Shown here in pieces: positions 23,675 to 31,881 of a stretch of DNA of 47,624 nucleotides. The translations under genes and the position numbers were made by a program. The stretch comes from an uncultured Desulfovibrio sp. (GTDB lineage Bacteria; Desulfobacterota; Desulfovibrionia; Desulfovibrionales; Desulfovibrionaceae): the NCBI GenBank assembly GCA_913060505.1, contig CAJXRQ010000026.1, positions 1 through 47,624 of the forward strand, given 5' to 3'. The notes under the pieces are model-generated. The model was not told the DNA's origin and made no database searches. It worked only from the letters and a program-made list of their open reading frames with translations. Within the stretch, counting starts at the first letter, position 1, and each line of letters starts with the position of its first letter.

Positions 23675-24130
23675 CTATTTACCGTAAAGTTCCAGAAGTG
23701 AGTGTTTGCCGCTTTTTTCTCCATCGACAAACATCTGGATATTCTTTTTGATTTCATCCCGAATGGTTCGAATCTGTTCCAGTTTTTCTTCGCGGGTGCC
23801 TTCAACTGCTGCAGGGTCCACAAACGGAATATGCAGACGGTGGACCATGCCGGGGAATATGGGACATTGGCCGTCGCTTTCCTCGCAAACCGTGATGACA
23901 TAGGAGTATATTCTGCCCTGTTTGTAGAGATCGAACACGGATTGTGTGGCCTTGTTTGAAAGATCCATGCCTTCCTCCTTCATGACTTCAACCACCAGCG
24001 GGTTGATTTCCGTGGGGTCGAAGCCTGCGCTTTCCACCTCGAAAATATCGCTGCCGAGTTCCCGAAGATATGCCTCGGCCATCTGGCTGCGCGCACTGTT
24101 ATGAACGCATATGAACAGAACTTTTTCCAT
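23675..24130 (-). CDS. arsC: Arsenate reductase, thioredoxin-coupled (LMW-PTP family)
   Basis: A 151-residue cytoplasmic enzyme that reduces arsenate to arsenite. The LMW-phosphatase-type P-loop CVHNSAR is at residues 8-14 (catalytic Cys8, Arg14). The redox relay pair lies at Cys82 and Cys89 within VCEESDGQC, numbered just as in the Bacillus subtilis / Staphylococcus pI258 type that uses thioredoxin. A DPA motif follows, as expected for the general acid. ATG 24130 has a GGGAG ribosome site; an in-frame ATG at 24199 is less likely. No arsR, arsB or acr3 gene is adjacent, so any efflux partner must be elsewhere. Confidence 0.92.
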   Translation of the reverse strand: MEKVLFICVHNSARSQMAEAYLRELGSDIFEVESAGFDPTEINPLVVEVMKEEGMDLSNKATQSVFDLYKQGRIYSYVITVCEESDGQCPIFPGMVHRLHIPFVDPAAVEGTREEKLEQIRTIRDEIKKNIQMFVDGEKSGKHSLLELYGK

Positions 24131-24326
24131 GTGTTTCTCCCTGTTTGTTGTTCTGTTTGAACCCAACGTTTTCTTGTCGCACGGATGGAGATTTTCCATA
24201 CTAGGCTATCGACCGGAGCAGGGAGGTCAACCGGCAAAGAACTTTTTTACCGAATTGTGACAAAATCGGGGCAGGCATTGTGTTTTGTTGACGCAACGCC
24301 TTCCCCGGACTATGGGTTTTCAGCTT

Positions 24327-24365
24327 CTACGCCTTCCGTACGGCCTTTGCTGGCGGAAGGTGTAG
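24327..24365. other. Inverted repeat in the arsC/HD gene gap
   Basis: CTACGCCTTCCG (24327-24338) pairs with CGGAAGGTGTAG (24354-24365), 11 of 12 positions with a G-T mismatch, across a 15-base loop. TTTTG follows. It lies in the 303-base divergent gap 24131-24433, about 68 bases before the HD gene. It could be a weak terminator or a leader element. No clear promoter or regulator site was found in the gap; TTGACG at 24287 lacks a good -10. Confidence 0.35.
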
Positions 24366-24433
24366 TTTTGCCGAATGGTTAGGGAGAAACCTCAGCGACT
24401 GTTGCGCGTAACTTCTTCTTTCTTTTTCGGACC

Positions 24434-25072
24434 ATGAAAACAACATACGAACAGATTTGGGAAGCGGCATTGCCGTTTCAGGACAAGCGGGACGATGCCG
24501 GGCATGCTGCCGTGACGTACGGTTTTGCCCAGAAGTTGGTCTCGTTGGCGGGCGGTGAGCCGCAGGTCATTTTCCCCGCCATTATTTTACACGACACAGG
24601 CTGGAGCCGTTTGACCCGCGAAGAGCGGTTTGTCATTTTCAGCCCCACGGCCACCCGCGATGATGAGCTGGCCGTTCGCTATCGCCACCAGGAAGAGGGC
24701 GTTGCCATTGCCCGGAAAATTCTCGGTGATTTGGCGTACCCCGAAGAGTGGACCTCCGAAATTCTGGAGATCATTTCCCAGCACGATACTCGTGACCATT
24801 TCATTTCCCACAACGAAGGCATTGTTCGCGATGCTGACAAGTTGTGGCGTTTCTCGGACGTCGGATTCGGCGCGGACGTGGAACGGTTCGAGTATGAACC
24901 GGATTTTCTCCATGACAAGCTTGTGGGACAAATTCCATCTCCCATGTTTTTTTATTCACCTACATCTCGTGAACTGGCCCTGGAGGAGCTTGCCGCACGC
25001 AAGCGTGAATATGCAGCCGGGATGCCGGTTGGCACCATAGAGGCGTCTTCCGCCGGTGTCATGTCGAAGTAG
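24434..25072 (+). CDS. HD-domain phosphohydrolase
   Basis: A 212-residue cytoplasmic protein of the HD superfamily. Metal-binding residues are visible as His24 (DDAGHAAV), the paired His53-Asp54 in AIILHDTGWS, a His in SQHDTRD and an Asp in RDADKLWRF. That is the standard H...HD...D order. Family members hydrolyse phosphate esters, often of nucleotides, but the substrate varies and none is indicated here. No ribosome site better than a weak GGACC is seen before ATG 24434. The gene stands alone and is followed by a strong terminator. Confidence 0.8.
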   Translation: MKTTYEQIWEAALPFQDKRDDAGHAAVTYGFAQKLVSLAGGEPQVIFPAIILHDTGWSRLTREERFVIFSPTATRDDELAVRYRHQEEGVAIARKILGDLAYPEEWTSEILEIISQHDTRDHFISHNEGIVRDADKLWRFSDVGFGADVERFEYEPDFLHDKLVGQIPSPMFFYSPTSRELALEELAARKREYAAGMPVGTIEASSAGVMSK

Positions 25073-25141
25073 CTGAAGATCTTTTGGGAGAGAGGCCTTT
25101 GAGAAAGGGGCTTTCCCGGAATTGACCGATGGTTTTGTACG

Positions 25142-25185
25142 ACTGCCCCCCGCCCTGTTGTTACAGGACGGGGGCAGTGCTTTTT
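25142..25185 (+). terminator. Intrinsic terminator after HD-domain gene
   Basis: ACTGCCCCCCGCCCTGT (25142-25158) pairs with ACAGGACGGGGGCAGT (25163-25178), apart from one mismatch/bulge, and is followed by GC and TTTTT (25181-25185). Confidence 0.9.
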
Positions 25186-25255
25186 GTATCTTGCCGTAAA
25201 TTATCTTTTTTTTCGTGAAAGAACGAGCGCTGAAGATGCAAGATACTATTTTTGC

Positions 25256-25924
25256 TCACTTCTTTGCTGCGGAAGGCAAGTCGAAAGGCTCAGGGTAAAT
25301 GAAGCCGACGAAACCAAGCGCGGCTAACGCCATGCCGTACTTTTTGGTAATATGAAGTACAGCTACTTCATAGGTCATGGGCCGGGATTGGGTCATGCCG
25401 CGGATACTTAACTCATGGTTCAACGAACGGGTAAGTTGTTTTATGGCGTCTTGTCTGGCCTGTTCTTCGCTTACTTTCTCTTTTTCTTCGTAGATATATT
25501 CATACTCCGCAGCAAAGCCGCCGATCTCCTTGCCCGTGGCATCCCTGGCCCAAACGCGTCCTACACCGGCGGCTACCGTTTCGCCCTGCTCGCCACCAGC
25601 CTTGGCCATAATGGTTTCCAGCACTGATCCATGGTGAATTAACGGTTTGACTTTTTCCAACGGCACTTCATACGACTCGGGCGGGAGAACCGAAGTGTAA
25701 TAGACCACGTTGAAGTTTTCGATGCCGGCGTCCTGCAGGGCAAGATCATAGGAAAACGTTTCGTACGGATCTGGTTCAATGCCCTGATCGGATTGGCCGA
25801 CTCCTGTGGTGGCGAAATACGCCGTGGGGATACGGGGGCCAAAGTCCTGTGCTGCGGCTGCAATGGCTGGGAGGCACAACAGTACCGATAAAATCATGGT
25901 TCCGAGAAAATGTCTTGCGCACAT
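25256..25924 (-). CDS. Pyruvoyl-dependent arginine decarboxylase (AaxB-like) with signal peptide
   Basis: A 222-residue protein. Residues 33-215 match the pyruvoyl-dependent arginine decarboxylase fold: PTAYFATTGVGQSD, then ETFSYDLALQDAGIENFN, then the self-cleavage site YYTSVLPPE. The Thr77-Ser78 bond is where the pyruvoyl group would form from Ser78; Chlamydia AaxB likewise cleaves at Thr-Ser. A HGSVLETIMA segment and ALGFVGF near the C-terminus also fit. Known enzymes turn arginine into agmatine in the cytoplasm. Here, residues 1-25 form a good signal peptide (core FLGTMILSVLLCLPA, cleavage near AAAA), supported by a GAGG site before ATG 25924. Mature length (about 197) equals that of the known enzyme, so export looks deliberate. 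It lies alone, with no antiporter gene. Confidence 0.82.
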   Translation of the reverse strand: MCARHFLGTMILSVLLCLPAIAAAAQDFGPRIPTAYFATTGVGQSDQGIEPDPYETFSYDLALQDAGIENFNVVYYTSVLPPESYEVPLEKVKPLIHHGSVLETIMAKAGGEQGETVAAGVGRVWARDATGKEIGGFAAEYEYIYEEKEKVSEEQARQDAIKQLTRSLNHELSIRGMTQSRPMTYEVAVLHITKKYGMALAALGFVGFIYPEPFDLPSAAKK

Positions 25925-26022
25925 GGCTACCTCGCGGTTCTGGTTAGAGGGAGACCGCAGGATAGCATCGGAAAGAGGCGGTACAACGATGAATCGCCTT
26001 TTATAACGGGCGGGACTATCCC

Positions 26023-27180
26023 CTAACTTTTTTGGGAAATGCCCATTGCCTGCTCATAGACGGAATACACCGCGTTCATGGTCACTGAGAGGTCGAAGGT
26101 CGTATCAAAACGCCTTTTGGCGGCTTGGCCGTATTGAGTTGCCAATTCTGGATTTTTCAGGATGCGCTGTATGGCCTTGGCCAAGGCGGGCGCATCCATC
26201 GGGGGAACCACGAGTCCCGTTTGTTCGTGCTGGTTTACCCATCCTGTTCCGGAACCTGGAATATCGGTGCTTATCAGTGGCTTACCGAAAAGCATGGCCT
26301 CAAGCAACACAATGCCGAAGGCTTCGCCCCGGTCGATTGAAGAGAGGCAGAAAAGTGTGCAATCGTTCATCAGCCGGACCATGTGGTCGTGGGAAATTGC
26401 ACCGGGAAGCAACACCTGATGTTCCAATCCGAGCTCGTGAACAAGTTTGCGGATTGCCGGAAGTGTTTCTCCTTCCCCGGCTATAACGAAATTTGTTTGC
26501 GGTAGTTGTTGAGCGGCTCGGACAAGATATTCAAAGCCTTTGTAAAAGGTGAACCGACCAAGTGAAAAAACCATGGAAGATGGTGACCCGGATGTTTGCG
26601 GAACGTCAATTCCTGCTTGATACGAATAATTTTTTGGACGAATGCCCAAGGGTATTACCGTGCATTTGTCCCTAAAGTTGCGCAGGTGAGGGCTATACTC
26701 CAGATAAGGTAGCGATGTGGCGATGATTGCATTGGCCCGCCTGAGCATGGCTCGTTCAAAAAGCGCATAGGCAGGGTAGGCCATGCGTACGAAACGATTG
26801 GTGCTGCCGTTTCCTCCTACATCCGCATGCCAATGGACGACCAGAGGAATATTCGCAGGGAAAAACATTGTGAAGAGAACGGCCGGATTGGGCAGATGCA
26901 CATGGATCACATGAGGATGAAATTCTTGGCACAACAGGTGAAGCTCACGGGCAAATCCCGGTGCTAGCGGGGCAAAGGAAATCTTGGCACGTACGTGTAA
27001 TCTGGTTATTTCAATGCCGTTGTCTGATTCTCTGGTTCGGGGTATTCCCGGGGAACCATGATAACAAAGAACATGAACCTGATGACCGTTTGCGACCTGT
27101 TCCGTGGCGAGGTCGCAGACGTGGCGTTCCATTCCGCCTTGGTCCGGGGGATAGTATTTACCTATATGAAGTATACGCAT
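26023..27180 (-). CDS. Glycosyltransferase family 4-like (GT-B)
   Basis: A 385-residue GT-B enzyme. The N-terminal acceptor domain begins MRILHIGKYYPPDQGGMERH, the classic family-4 start with a glycine-rich loop. The C-terminal donor domain includes FSLGRFTFYKGFEYLVRAA, then GEGE and a SSIDRGEAFGIVLLEAML segment carrying the EX7E-type motif. It transfers a sugar from a nucleotide donor onto a lipid-linked glycan or polysaccharide on the cytoplasmic side. The start was set at ATG 27180 because the family motif begins there; the frame is open to 27288 across the divergent gap, and no clear ribosome site is seen. It is head-to-head with another glycosyltransferase. Confidence 0.9.
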   Translation of the reverse strand: MRILHIGKYYPPDQGGMERHVCDLATEQVANGHQVHVLCYHGSPGIPRTRESDNGIEITRLHVRAKISFAPLAPGFARELHLLCQEFHPHVIHVHLPNPAVLFTMFFPANIPLVVHWHADVGGNGSTNRFVRMAYPAYALFERAMLRRANAIIATSLPYLEYSPHLRNFRDKCTVIPLGIRPKNYSYQAGIDVPQTSGSPSSMVFSLGRFTFYKGFEYLVRAAQQLPQTNFVIAGEGETLPAIRKLVHELGLEHQVLLPGAISHDHMVRLMNDCTLFCLSSIDRGEAFGIVLLEAMLFGKPLISTDIPGSGTGWVNQHEQTGLVVPPMDAPALAKAIQRILKNPELATQYGQAAKRRFDTTFDLSVTMNAVYSVYEQAMGISQKS

Positions 27181-27257
27181 GGTTGGGCCGAGCATAGGGC
27201 AAGAGTGTTTTCTGTACAAGGGGTGCTCCCCCGGCAAATCGCAAGGATGAAATTCGC

Positions 27258-28358
27258 ATGAAACGACTTTTGGTAAACGCTGTTCCACTCACCGTGGTGG
27301 GAACGGGTATAGCCCGCTATCTTGCAGGCTTGTACGGAGAGTTGGAACGTACTGCCCAGGGGGAATTGGATATTTGGTATTTTGACGGCAGGAAAATCTC
27401 CAAAAAAATGCCCAATCCTGCTATGCCGGGTCTGCAGGAACGACTGGGGCGTTTGCTCTGGCGGATGCCCTGGCCTGTCGCCTTTGGTGCACGGATGCTT
27501 AATCACGTACGGATGGAAGCGTCATTTTCGCGTGTTGCAAAAGATTTCGACTGTTACCACGAAGCCGGATATTTCCCTTTGGATACAAAGGTCGATATGC
27601 AGACCGTTTTGACCATTCACGATATGTCCCTGCTACGATACCCCCAGTGGCACCCCCGGGAGCGCGTTGAATATTGGAAACGATATTTCCATCAGCGGCT
27701 CGACCGGGTAGACCAAATTCTTGCAGTCTCACAGTTTACCAAGGATGAGATAACAAGTCTGCTGCAAGTTGATCCGGACCGTATAACGGTTACACCTCTG
27801 GGAGTAGATCATGACGTATTCAATACGGGGCATGACGCAGAGGCCGACGCTGAACTTGAGCGGTTGGGCGTACCCGACACGTTTGTTCTTTTCGTGGGTA
27901 GCGGTGATCCCCGGAAGAATCTCGACGTGGCAAGGCAGGCCGTATCCAGGGTTTCGCAACGGTTGCCATTGGTCGTTGTCGGCTGGAGCGGATGGGAGCA
28001 GGAGGCAGGCGGCGTGATGGGATTGGGTTATGTGTCGGACCGGATATTGGCTCAATTATATCGTCGTGCATCCGTTTTTGTCATGCCCAGTTCCTATGAA
28101 GGATTCGGACTGCCTGTTGCGGAATCCATGGCTTGCGGCTGTCCCACGTTGGTGGCTGATGCCGGGAGTCTGCCCGAAGTTGGCGGAGACGGAGTACATA
28201 TTTATGGAGACCCTCGCGACGAGGACGGCTTGACGGAAAGTATAGAGAAAACGTTGGGTTCTAATGCGTTCAGTCAAGCACTTTCCGCGAGGGGGGTAGT
28301 TAGGGCGAAAGACCTTGGCTGGCCAGCTTGTGCGGCGTTGACAGCACGGAAAATATGA
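27258..28358 (+). CDS. Glycosyltransferase family 4-like (mannosyltransferase-type)
   Basis: A 366-residue GT-B enzyme. The N-terminal half has a conserved TGIARYLAGLY loop and HDMSLLRYPQWHP. The donor half has VGSGDPRKNL and SYEGFGLPVAESMACGCPTLVADAGSLPEV, a very typical family-4 donor site with the EX7E glutamates (shown here in pieces). AAGGA precedes ATG 27258. It diverges from the other family-4 enzyme with a 77-base gap. The pair likely adds successive sugars to one glycan, possibly the oligosaccharide used by the STT3 protein downstream. No terminator follows; the next 170 bases are AT-rich. Confidence 0.9.
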   Translation: MKRLLVNAVPLTVVGTGIARYLAGLYGELERTAQGELDIWYFDGRKISKKMPNPAMPGLQERLGRLLWRMPWPVAFGARMLNHVRMEASFSRVAKDFDCYHEAGYFPLDTKVDMQTVLTIHDMSLLRYPQWHPRERVEYWKRYFHQRLDRVDQILAVSQFTKDEITSLLQVDPDRITVTPLGVDHDVFNTGHDAEADAELERLGVPDTFVLFVGSGDPRKNLDVARQAVSRVSQRLPLVVVGWSGWEQEAGGVMGLGYVSDRILAQLYRRASVFVMPSSYEGFGLPVAESMACGCPTLVADAGSLPEVGGDGVHIYGDPRDEDGLTESIEKTLGSNAFSQALSARGVVRAKDLGWPACAALTARKI

Positions 28359-28403
28359 TCGTTTAACGAAATAAAAAAAATACGTAGAAAAAACAAAAAA
28401 ATA

Positions 28404-28429
28404 TTGACATTGGATAAAATCCCGATAAT
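28404..28429 (+). promoter_or_regulatory. Possible promoter of outer-membrane barrel gene
   Basis: In the AT-rich gap 28359-28530, TTGACA (28404-28409) is followed by GATAAT (28424-28429). The 14-base spacing is short for sigma-70, so either the -10 lies elsewhere or the pair is imperfect. Upstream lies an A-rich run (28371-28402) that could act as an UP element. Confidence 0.4.
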
Positions 28430-28530
28430 CTGTCAGGGAAATCATTCGGAATAATCTTGTTCTGAGTGGTTGTTATGAGGTTTAGGTGTGGATGGAAGTT
28501 TTTGAAGTGTTTCAAAAGAAGGAAGGAAGA

Positions 28531-29550
28531 ATGAAAAAACTTATCGCACTACTGGCGGTTTTGACCGTCATGAGCTTTGCGGCAACCGCCATGGCCGAGA
28601 CAAACGGCCAGCAGGCTGCCAACAACGACATTGTCAGGACCGCGTCCAATGTTGTCGCGACCATGGTTCAGTCCCGCGTTGCAACGATTGTTGCTCCCAA
28701 ACCACTGGGCCTTCGTGTCCAGAATCATGTTGATGCCAAGGGCAACTTCGCATTTGCCACTGACGCCAACGAGCTGGGTATCTCTTCCGGTGATGCCGGT
28801 TACGATTTCGGTCTTTGGGCCATGGGACAATACACATATTTCAGCAGTGATCAGTCTGGCGCAAAGTATGATGCCGACATGTACAACATCATGGCTGGTG
28901 TCGACTACCGCGTGACCCCCAAATTCCTGGTCGGTGTTGCTCTCGGATGGGGCGCTTTGGACCTCGACAAGGAGAATTGGAACAGTGGTGCTGACGATGG
29001 TGACCTGTCCACCGACGACGAATGGACCATCATGCCTTACGCTGCTTACAACATCACCGATACCTTGATTGTTGACGGCGCAGTTGCTTACTCCAACGCA
29101 ACTTACGACGATGATGACGGCTCCGATACCGGTCATTATGATTCTGACCGCTACTTGGCCAACATCGGTATCTCCAAGTACTTCCTGTATGATGCATGGA
29201 CCTTCAGCGGCCGTCTGGGCTACATGTACGTCAGCGGCGATTTGAGCAACTACTCCCGTGGTGCTGCCAATATCGCTCAGGACGACACTTACCTCGGTCA
29301 GGCCAGCTTGGAAGCCAAGGCTGCTTACTTCATCAACGGTTGGGAACCGTATGCAGCCCTGAAGTACTTCTACGACACCACCGTTTCCGACATTCCGGCT
29401 GGCTCCGACTACGACGAGTTCGAAGGTGTCTTGGGTGTGAAGTGGTACGCCAATGACCAGTGGTCTTTGAACCTCGAAGGTGCTGCCAGCATGGGTAGGG
29501 AAGATTACGAATCCTACCGCGGCCAGGCTACCATCCGTTACGAGTTCTAG
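28531..29550 (+). CDS. Outer membrane beta-barrel protein (autotransporter-barrel-like)
   Basis: A 339-residue protein with signal peptide at residues 1-22 (cleavage after ATAMA). A short polar spacer is followed by about 12 amphipathic strands and a terminal IRYEF, the outer-membrane barrel signature. It is strongly acidic, with Asp-rich loops (for example DDGDLSTDDE and DDDDGSD). ATG 28531 has a very strong ribosome site (AAGGAAGGAAG). Codon choice (AAC, TAC, GAC, GGT, GCT) looks more biased than in neighbours and suggests high expression. A strong terminator follows, so it is monocistronic. It resembles the C-terminal barrel domain of autotransporters without a passenger. It could be a porin-like or structural surface protein. 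Confidence 0.85.
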   Translation: MKKLIALLAVLTVMSFAATAMAETNGQQAANNDIVRTASNVVATMVQSRVATIVAPKPLGLRVQNHVDAKGNFAFATDANELGISSGDAGYDFGLWAMGQYTYFSSDQSGAKYDADMYNIMAGVDYRVTPKFLVGVALGWGALDLDKENWNSGADDGDLSTDDEWTIMPYAAYNITDTLIVDGAVAYSNATYDDDDGSDTGHYDSDRYLANIGISKYFLYDAWTFSGRLGYMYVSGDLSNYSRGAANIAQDDTYLGQASLEAKAAYFINGWEPYAALKYFYDTTVSDIPAGSDYDEFEGVLGVKWYANDQWSLNLEGAASMGREDYESYRGQATIRYEF

Positions 29551-29570
29551 ATCCTGCATCAGTTGAGAAT

Positions 29571-29604
29571 AAAGCAGGCGGCGAATGCCGCCTGCTTTTT
29601 TTTT
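29571..29604 (+). terminator. Strong intrinsic terminator after barrel gene
   Basis: AAAGCAGGCGGC (29571-29582) pairs perfectly with GCCGCCTGCTTT (29587-29598) over a GAAT loop, followed by a run of nine T (29596-29604). Confidence 0.95.
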
Positions 29605-29713
29605 GTCGCGGCATACGATACAAAGGCACATGCTGTGGGAAAGAGTGCGCTTAATCACGGATCCATGGAAGTATTTGGCCGTGCAAAGATGATAAGGATT
29701 TACGAGGTGCCTG

Positions 29714-30463
29714 TTGAATCGGCGTGAACCAGATATTTCCTCAAAGTCGAAAACTGCCATCATCATCCCCGCATTGAATGAGTCCAGCACGGTAGCACAC
29801 GTAGTTTCCGAAGCGCGTGGGAGCGTGGGCGGCGGGGACGTCTATGTCGTGGATGACGGCAGTTTTGATGAAACTGTTGTCCTGGCGAAAGCTGCCGGGG
29901 CAAAGGTGCTGTGTATGCCCTATAATTGCGGTGCATGGAATTCCATCCAGGCTGGAATCATGTATTGCATGCAACGAGGGTATGATCAGTTTTTAACTAT
30001 GGATGCGGACGGCCAACATCTTGCGGAATCTCTCCACAAAATGATAGCAGCAGCTCACGAGAAAGGCTCCAATGTTGTTCTTGGAAGTTTTCCGGAACGT
30101 GGTAGTCAGGGGCGGAAATTTGTTTGGCGGTTGTTCAACCGCATTAGTGGATTAAATCTTAAGGATATGACGACTGGTCTGAAGCTTTATGACCGGACAG
30201 CAGCAGCTCACTTGCTGAATGGAGAGGCAGCGTTATTGGATTATCAGGATGTTGGAACTTTGCTCATTCTTCGCAGGCAGGGCATGCGTATTGACGAGGT
30301 TCCCGTGAAAATGTGTTTGCGTGAAGACGGCTGTTCCCGTGTTTTCAGTTCATGGCTTGCCGTTTTTGAGTACATGTTCAAGAGTCTGGTGTGGATGCTG
30401 GCAGATAAGGTCATGAGCAGCAACACACACGAACAGCACTGGGAGACATATCATGACGTATAG
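29714..30463 (+). CDS. Glycosyltransferase family 2, dolichyl/polyprenyl-phosphate mannose synthase-like
   Basis: A 249-residue GT-A enzyme. The motif IIPALNESSTV starts the nucleotide-binding fold near residue 17, VVDDGSFDET binds the nucleotide, and MDADGQH is the DXD metal site. FNRISGLNLKDMTTGLKLYDR is the DPM1-type region (in two parts). It lacks C-terminal membrane helices, and the next gene encodes a small membrane protein that overlaps it. It probably transfers a hexose from a nucleotide sugar to undecaprenyl phosphate. The start is TTG 29714 with GAGGTG upstream; no other start fits the family N-terminus. Confidence 0.88.
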   Translation: MNRREPDISSKSKTAIIIPALNESSTVAHVVSEARGSVGGGDVYVVDDGSFDETVVLAKAAGAKVLCMPYNCGAWNSIQAGIMYCMQRGYDQFLTMDADGQHLAESLHKMIAAAHEKGSNVVLGSFPERGSQGRKFVWRLFNRISGLNLKDMTTGLKLYDRTAAAHLLNGEAALLDYQDVGTLLILRRQGMRIDEVPVKMCLREDGCSRVFSSWLAVFEYMFKSLVWMLADKVMSSNTHEQHWETYHDV

Positions 30464-30809
30464 GACAACGGCCCTGTGTATCGCGATCGTTTTCGTGGCA
30501 GCCATTGTGCTGTTGGTGCGAAGACGGCGTCTGAATATTCTCTATACATATTGGTGGACATTTTCTGCCTTGGCCATTTTGATTCTAGGATTTTTCCCTC
30601 AGCTTTTAGACCGCGTAGGCCATGCGCTGGGTGTTTATTATCCTCCCATTTTAGCTATCGTGGTTGCCTTGTGCATGCTCTTCGTCAAGGTGTTGACCAT
30701 GGACATTGAGCGAACCCGTCAGGAAAAGCAGATCCGAATATTGGCACAGCGTATGGCCGCCTATGAAGTCCGTCTTGATGAACAAGAAATTACAGAAAGT
30801 AATGATTGA
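30453..30809 (+). CDS. DUF2304-family small membrane protein
   Basis: A 118-residue protein with three membrane helices (about residues 5-22, 34-50 and 65-84) and a charged cytoplasmic coiled-coil tail rich in Arg/Glu/Gln. RRRRLNILYTYWW after the first helix and GFFPQLLDRVGHALGVYYPP between the others are typical of DUF2304. This family is regularly found right after DPM1-like GT2 genes. The start overlaps the GT2 stop by 11 bases, so the two are coupled. It probably anchors the GT2 to the membrane. Confidence 0.85.
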   Translation: MTYRTTALCIAIVFVAAIVLLVRRRRLNILYTYWWTFSALAILILGFFPQLLDRVGHALGVYYPPILAIVVALCMLFVKVLTMDIERTRQEKQIRILAQRMAAYEVRLDEQEITESND

Positions 30810-30895
30810 TTTTTGCTCATATAAAAAATGAATATATCAAGATGGTTATCTGTTTTATGAACACAAAGAAAAGTGCAAAAAAAAGAATAAATTCG

Positions 30896-30924
30896 TTGAC
30901 GAAATTATCTGCGCGCTGTATATC
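30896..30924 (+). promoter_or_regulatory. Probable promoter of the hydrolase-STT3 unit
   Basis: TTGACG (30896-30901) and TATATC (30919-30924) are 17 bases apart, in a very AT-rich gap (30810-31024). The predicted start near 30931 is about 94 bases upstream of the hydrolase ATG, so the following hairpin would be inside the 5' leader. Confidence 0.5.
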
Positions 30925-30958
30925 TAAATCACTTCTTAAACTTCCTTTCTTTTGTGGG

Positions 30959-31010
30959 GACTGGTTTGGGTAGAACATGGTGTTCTTTTCAAACCAGTCT
31001 CTCTTTTTAT
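30959..31010 (+). promoter_or_regulatory. Terminator-like leader hairpin in front of hydrolase gene
   Basis: GACTGGTTTG (30959-30968) pairs perfectly with CAAACCAGTC (30990-30999). Inside the loop, AGAAC (30972-30976) pairs with GTTCT (30982-30986), and TCTCTTTTTAT follows. It has the look of an intrinsic terminator, yet the ribosome site GAGGAAGG begins at 31011 and the ATG at 31025. It either ends the GT2-DUF2304 transcript or attenuates the hydrolase transcript. Confidence 0.6.
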
Positions 31011-31024
31011 GAGGAAGGCTTATC

Positions 31025-31861
31025 ATGACCCTTTCCCGCTCTCTCTTCTCCGCGACTTTGCTTCTGATTTTTGCTCTATTCATTTCCTTTGGCTGTTCTT
31101 CGCGAATGTCTGCTGAAAGCATGCGAACACTTGCCCTGGAGACAGGCTTTGACGAAGCTCGTTTTCATGGTCGGTATTTCGATATCTTTGAATATCTAAG
31201 AGTTGGTGATCTGCGGAAAGAAGAGCAAACCCTTCACGTCTACCTTGAAGGCGATGGCAGGGCCTGGTTGAACAGGCGTACCCCTGCATCAGACCCCACG
31301 CCTGACCACCCCCGCGGCTTTTTATTTGCTTTGAAAGATACTCATACACCTGTGGCATACCTCGCACGCCCATGCCAGTATGTGTGCGGGAATGAACGTC
31401 GAAACTGTGTCTATCAGTTGTGGACCTCTGCCCGTTTTTCCGAGCCTGTTGTTGCAGAGCTTGATTCCGCGCTGGACGAGCTTTTGAAGCAAACGCATGC
31501 CAAAAAGTTACGTTTGATAGGTTTTTCCGGCGGCGGTGCTTTGGCGGTTTTGCTGGCTGCACGAAGAGATGATGTCGTTTCATTGGTTACAGTAGCCGGC
31601 AACCTCGATCATGCCGCATGGACATCCATGCATGGCGTTTCCCCTCTTGTGGATTCACTCAATCCGATAGATTGTGCACAAAAGGTTCAGGATATTGAAC
31701 AACTGCATATCGTCGGTTCGGGCGATGCAATCATACCGCCGTCCATTGCACGGCGTTTTGTAAAGGCTATGCCGAATCCAAAATCAGCGCGGGTTGTGGT
31801 TATCGACGGCATGGGGCATCATGACGACTGGACTGCGGCCCTTCCGTATATCAACCAGTGA
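31025..31861 (+). CDS. Alpha/beta-hydrolase, exported (possible lipoprotein)
   Basis: A 278-residue protein. The N-terminal hydrophobic segment (residues 7-22) ends at FGC24SS, which could be a degenerate lipobox or part of a normal signal peptide. The hydrolase fold carries the nucleophile elbow GFSGGG (Ser in the middle) and ends with a GSGDAIIPP strand with the likely acid Asp and GMGHHDDW with the likely catalytic His. The substrate is unknown; esterase/lipase activity is the generic expectation. A good GAGGAAGG ribosome site precedes the ATG. It lies 20 bases before the STT3 gene and may be co-transcribed with it. Confidence 0.75.
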   Translation: MTLSRSLFSATLLLIFALFISFGCSSRMSAESMRTLALETGFDEARFHGRYFDIFEYLRVGDLRKEEQTLHVYLEGDGRAWLNRRTPASDPTPDHPRGFLFALKDTHTPVAYLARPCQYVCGNERRNCVYQLWTSARFSEPVVAELDSALDELLKQTHAKKLRLIGFSGGGALAVLLAARRDDVVSLVTVAGNLDHAAWTSMHGVSPLVDSLNPIDCAQKVQDIEQLHIVGSGDAIIPPSIARRFVKAMPNPKSARVVVIDGMGHHDDWTAALPYINQ

Positions 31862-31881
31862 TGTCTGCTGTTGCCTGATTC

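Noticed and set aside
24131..24433. ArsR operator or ars operon remnant upstream of arsC
   Set aside because: No ArsR-type inverted repeat or second ars gene could be recognised; only an unrelated hairpin near the HD gene.
28549..29790. 413-codon open frame on the minus strand over the barrel gene
   Set aside because: The + strand gene has signal peptide, strong ribosome site, barrel end and terminator. The minus frame would cross that terminator hairpin and has no recognisable domain.
30817..31122. Small minus-strand frame in the AT-rich gap before the hydrolase
   Set aside because: It overlaps the hydrolase signal peptide and the leader hairpin, has low-complexity sequence and no homologous features.
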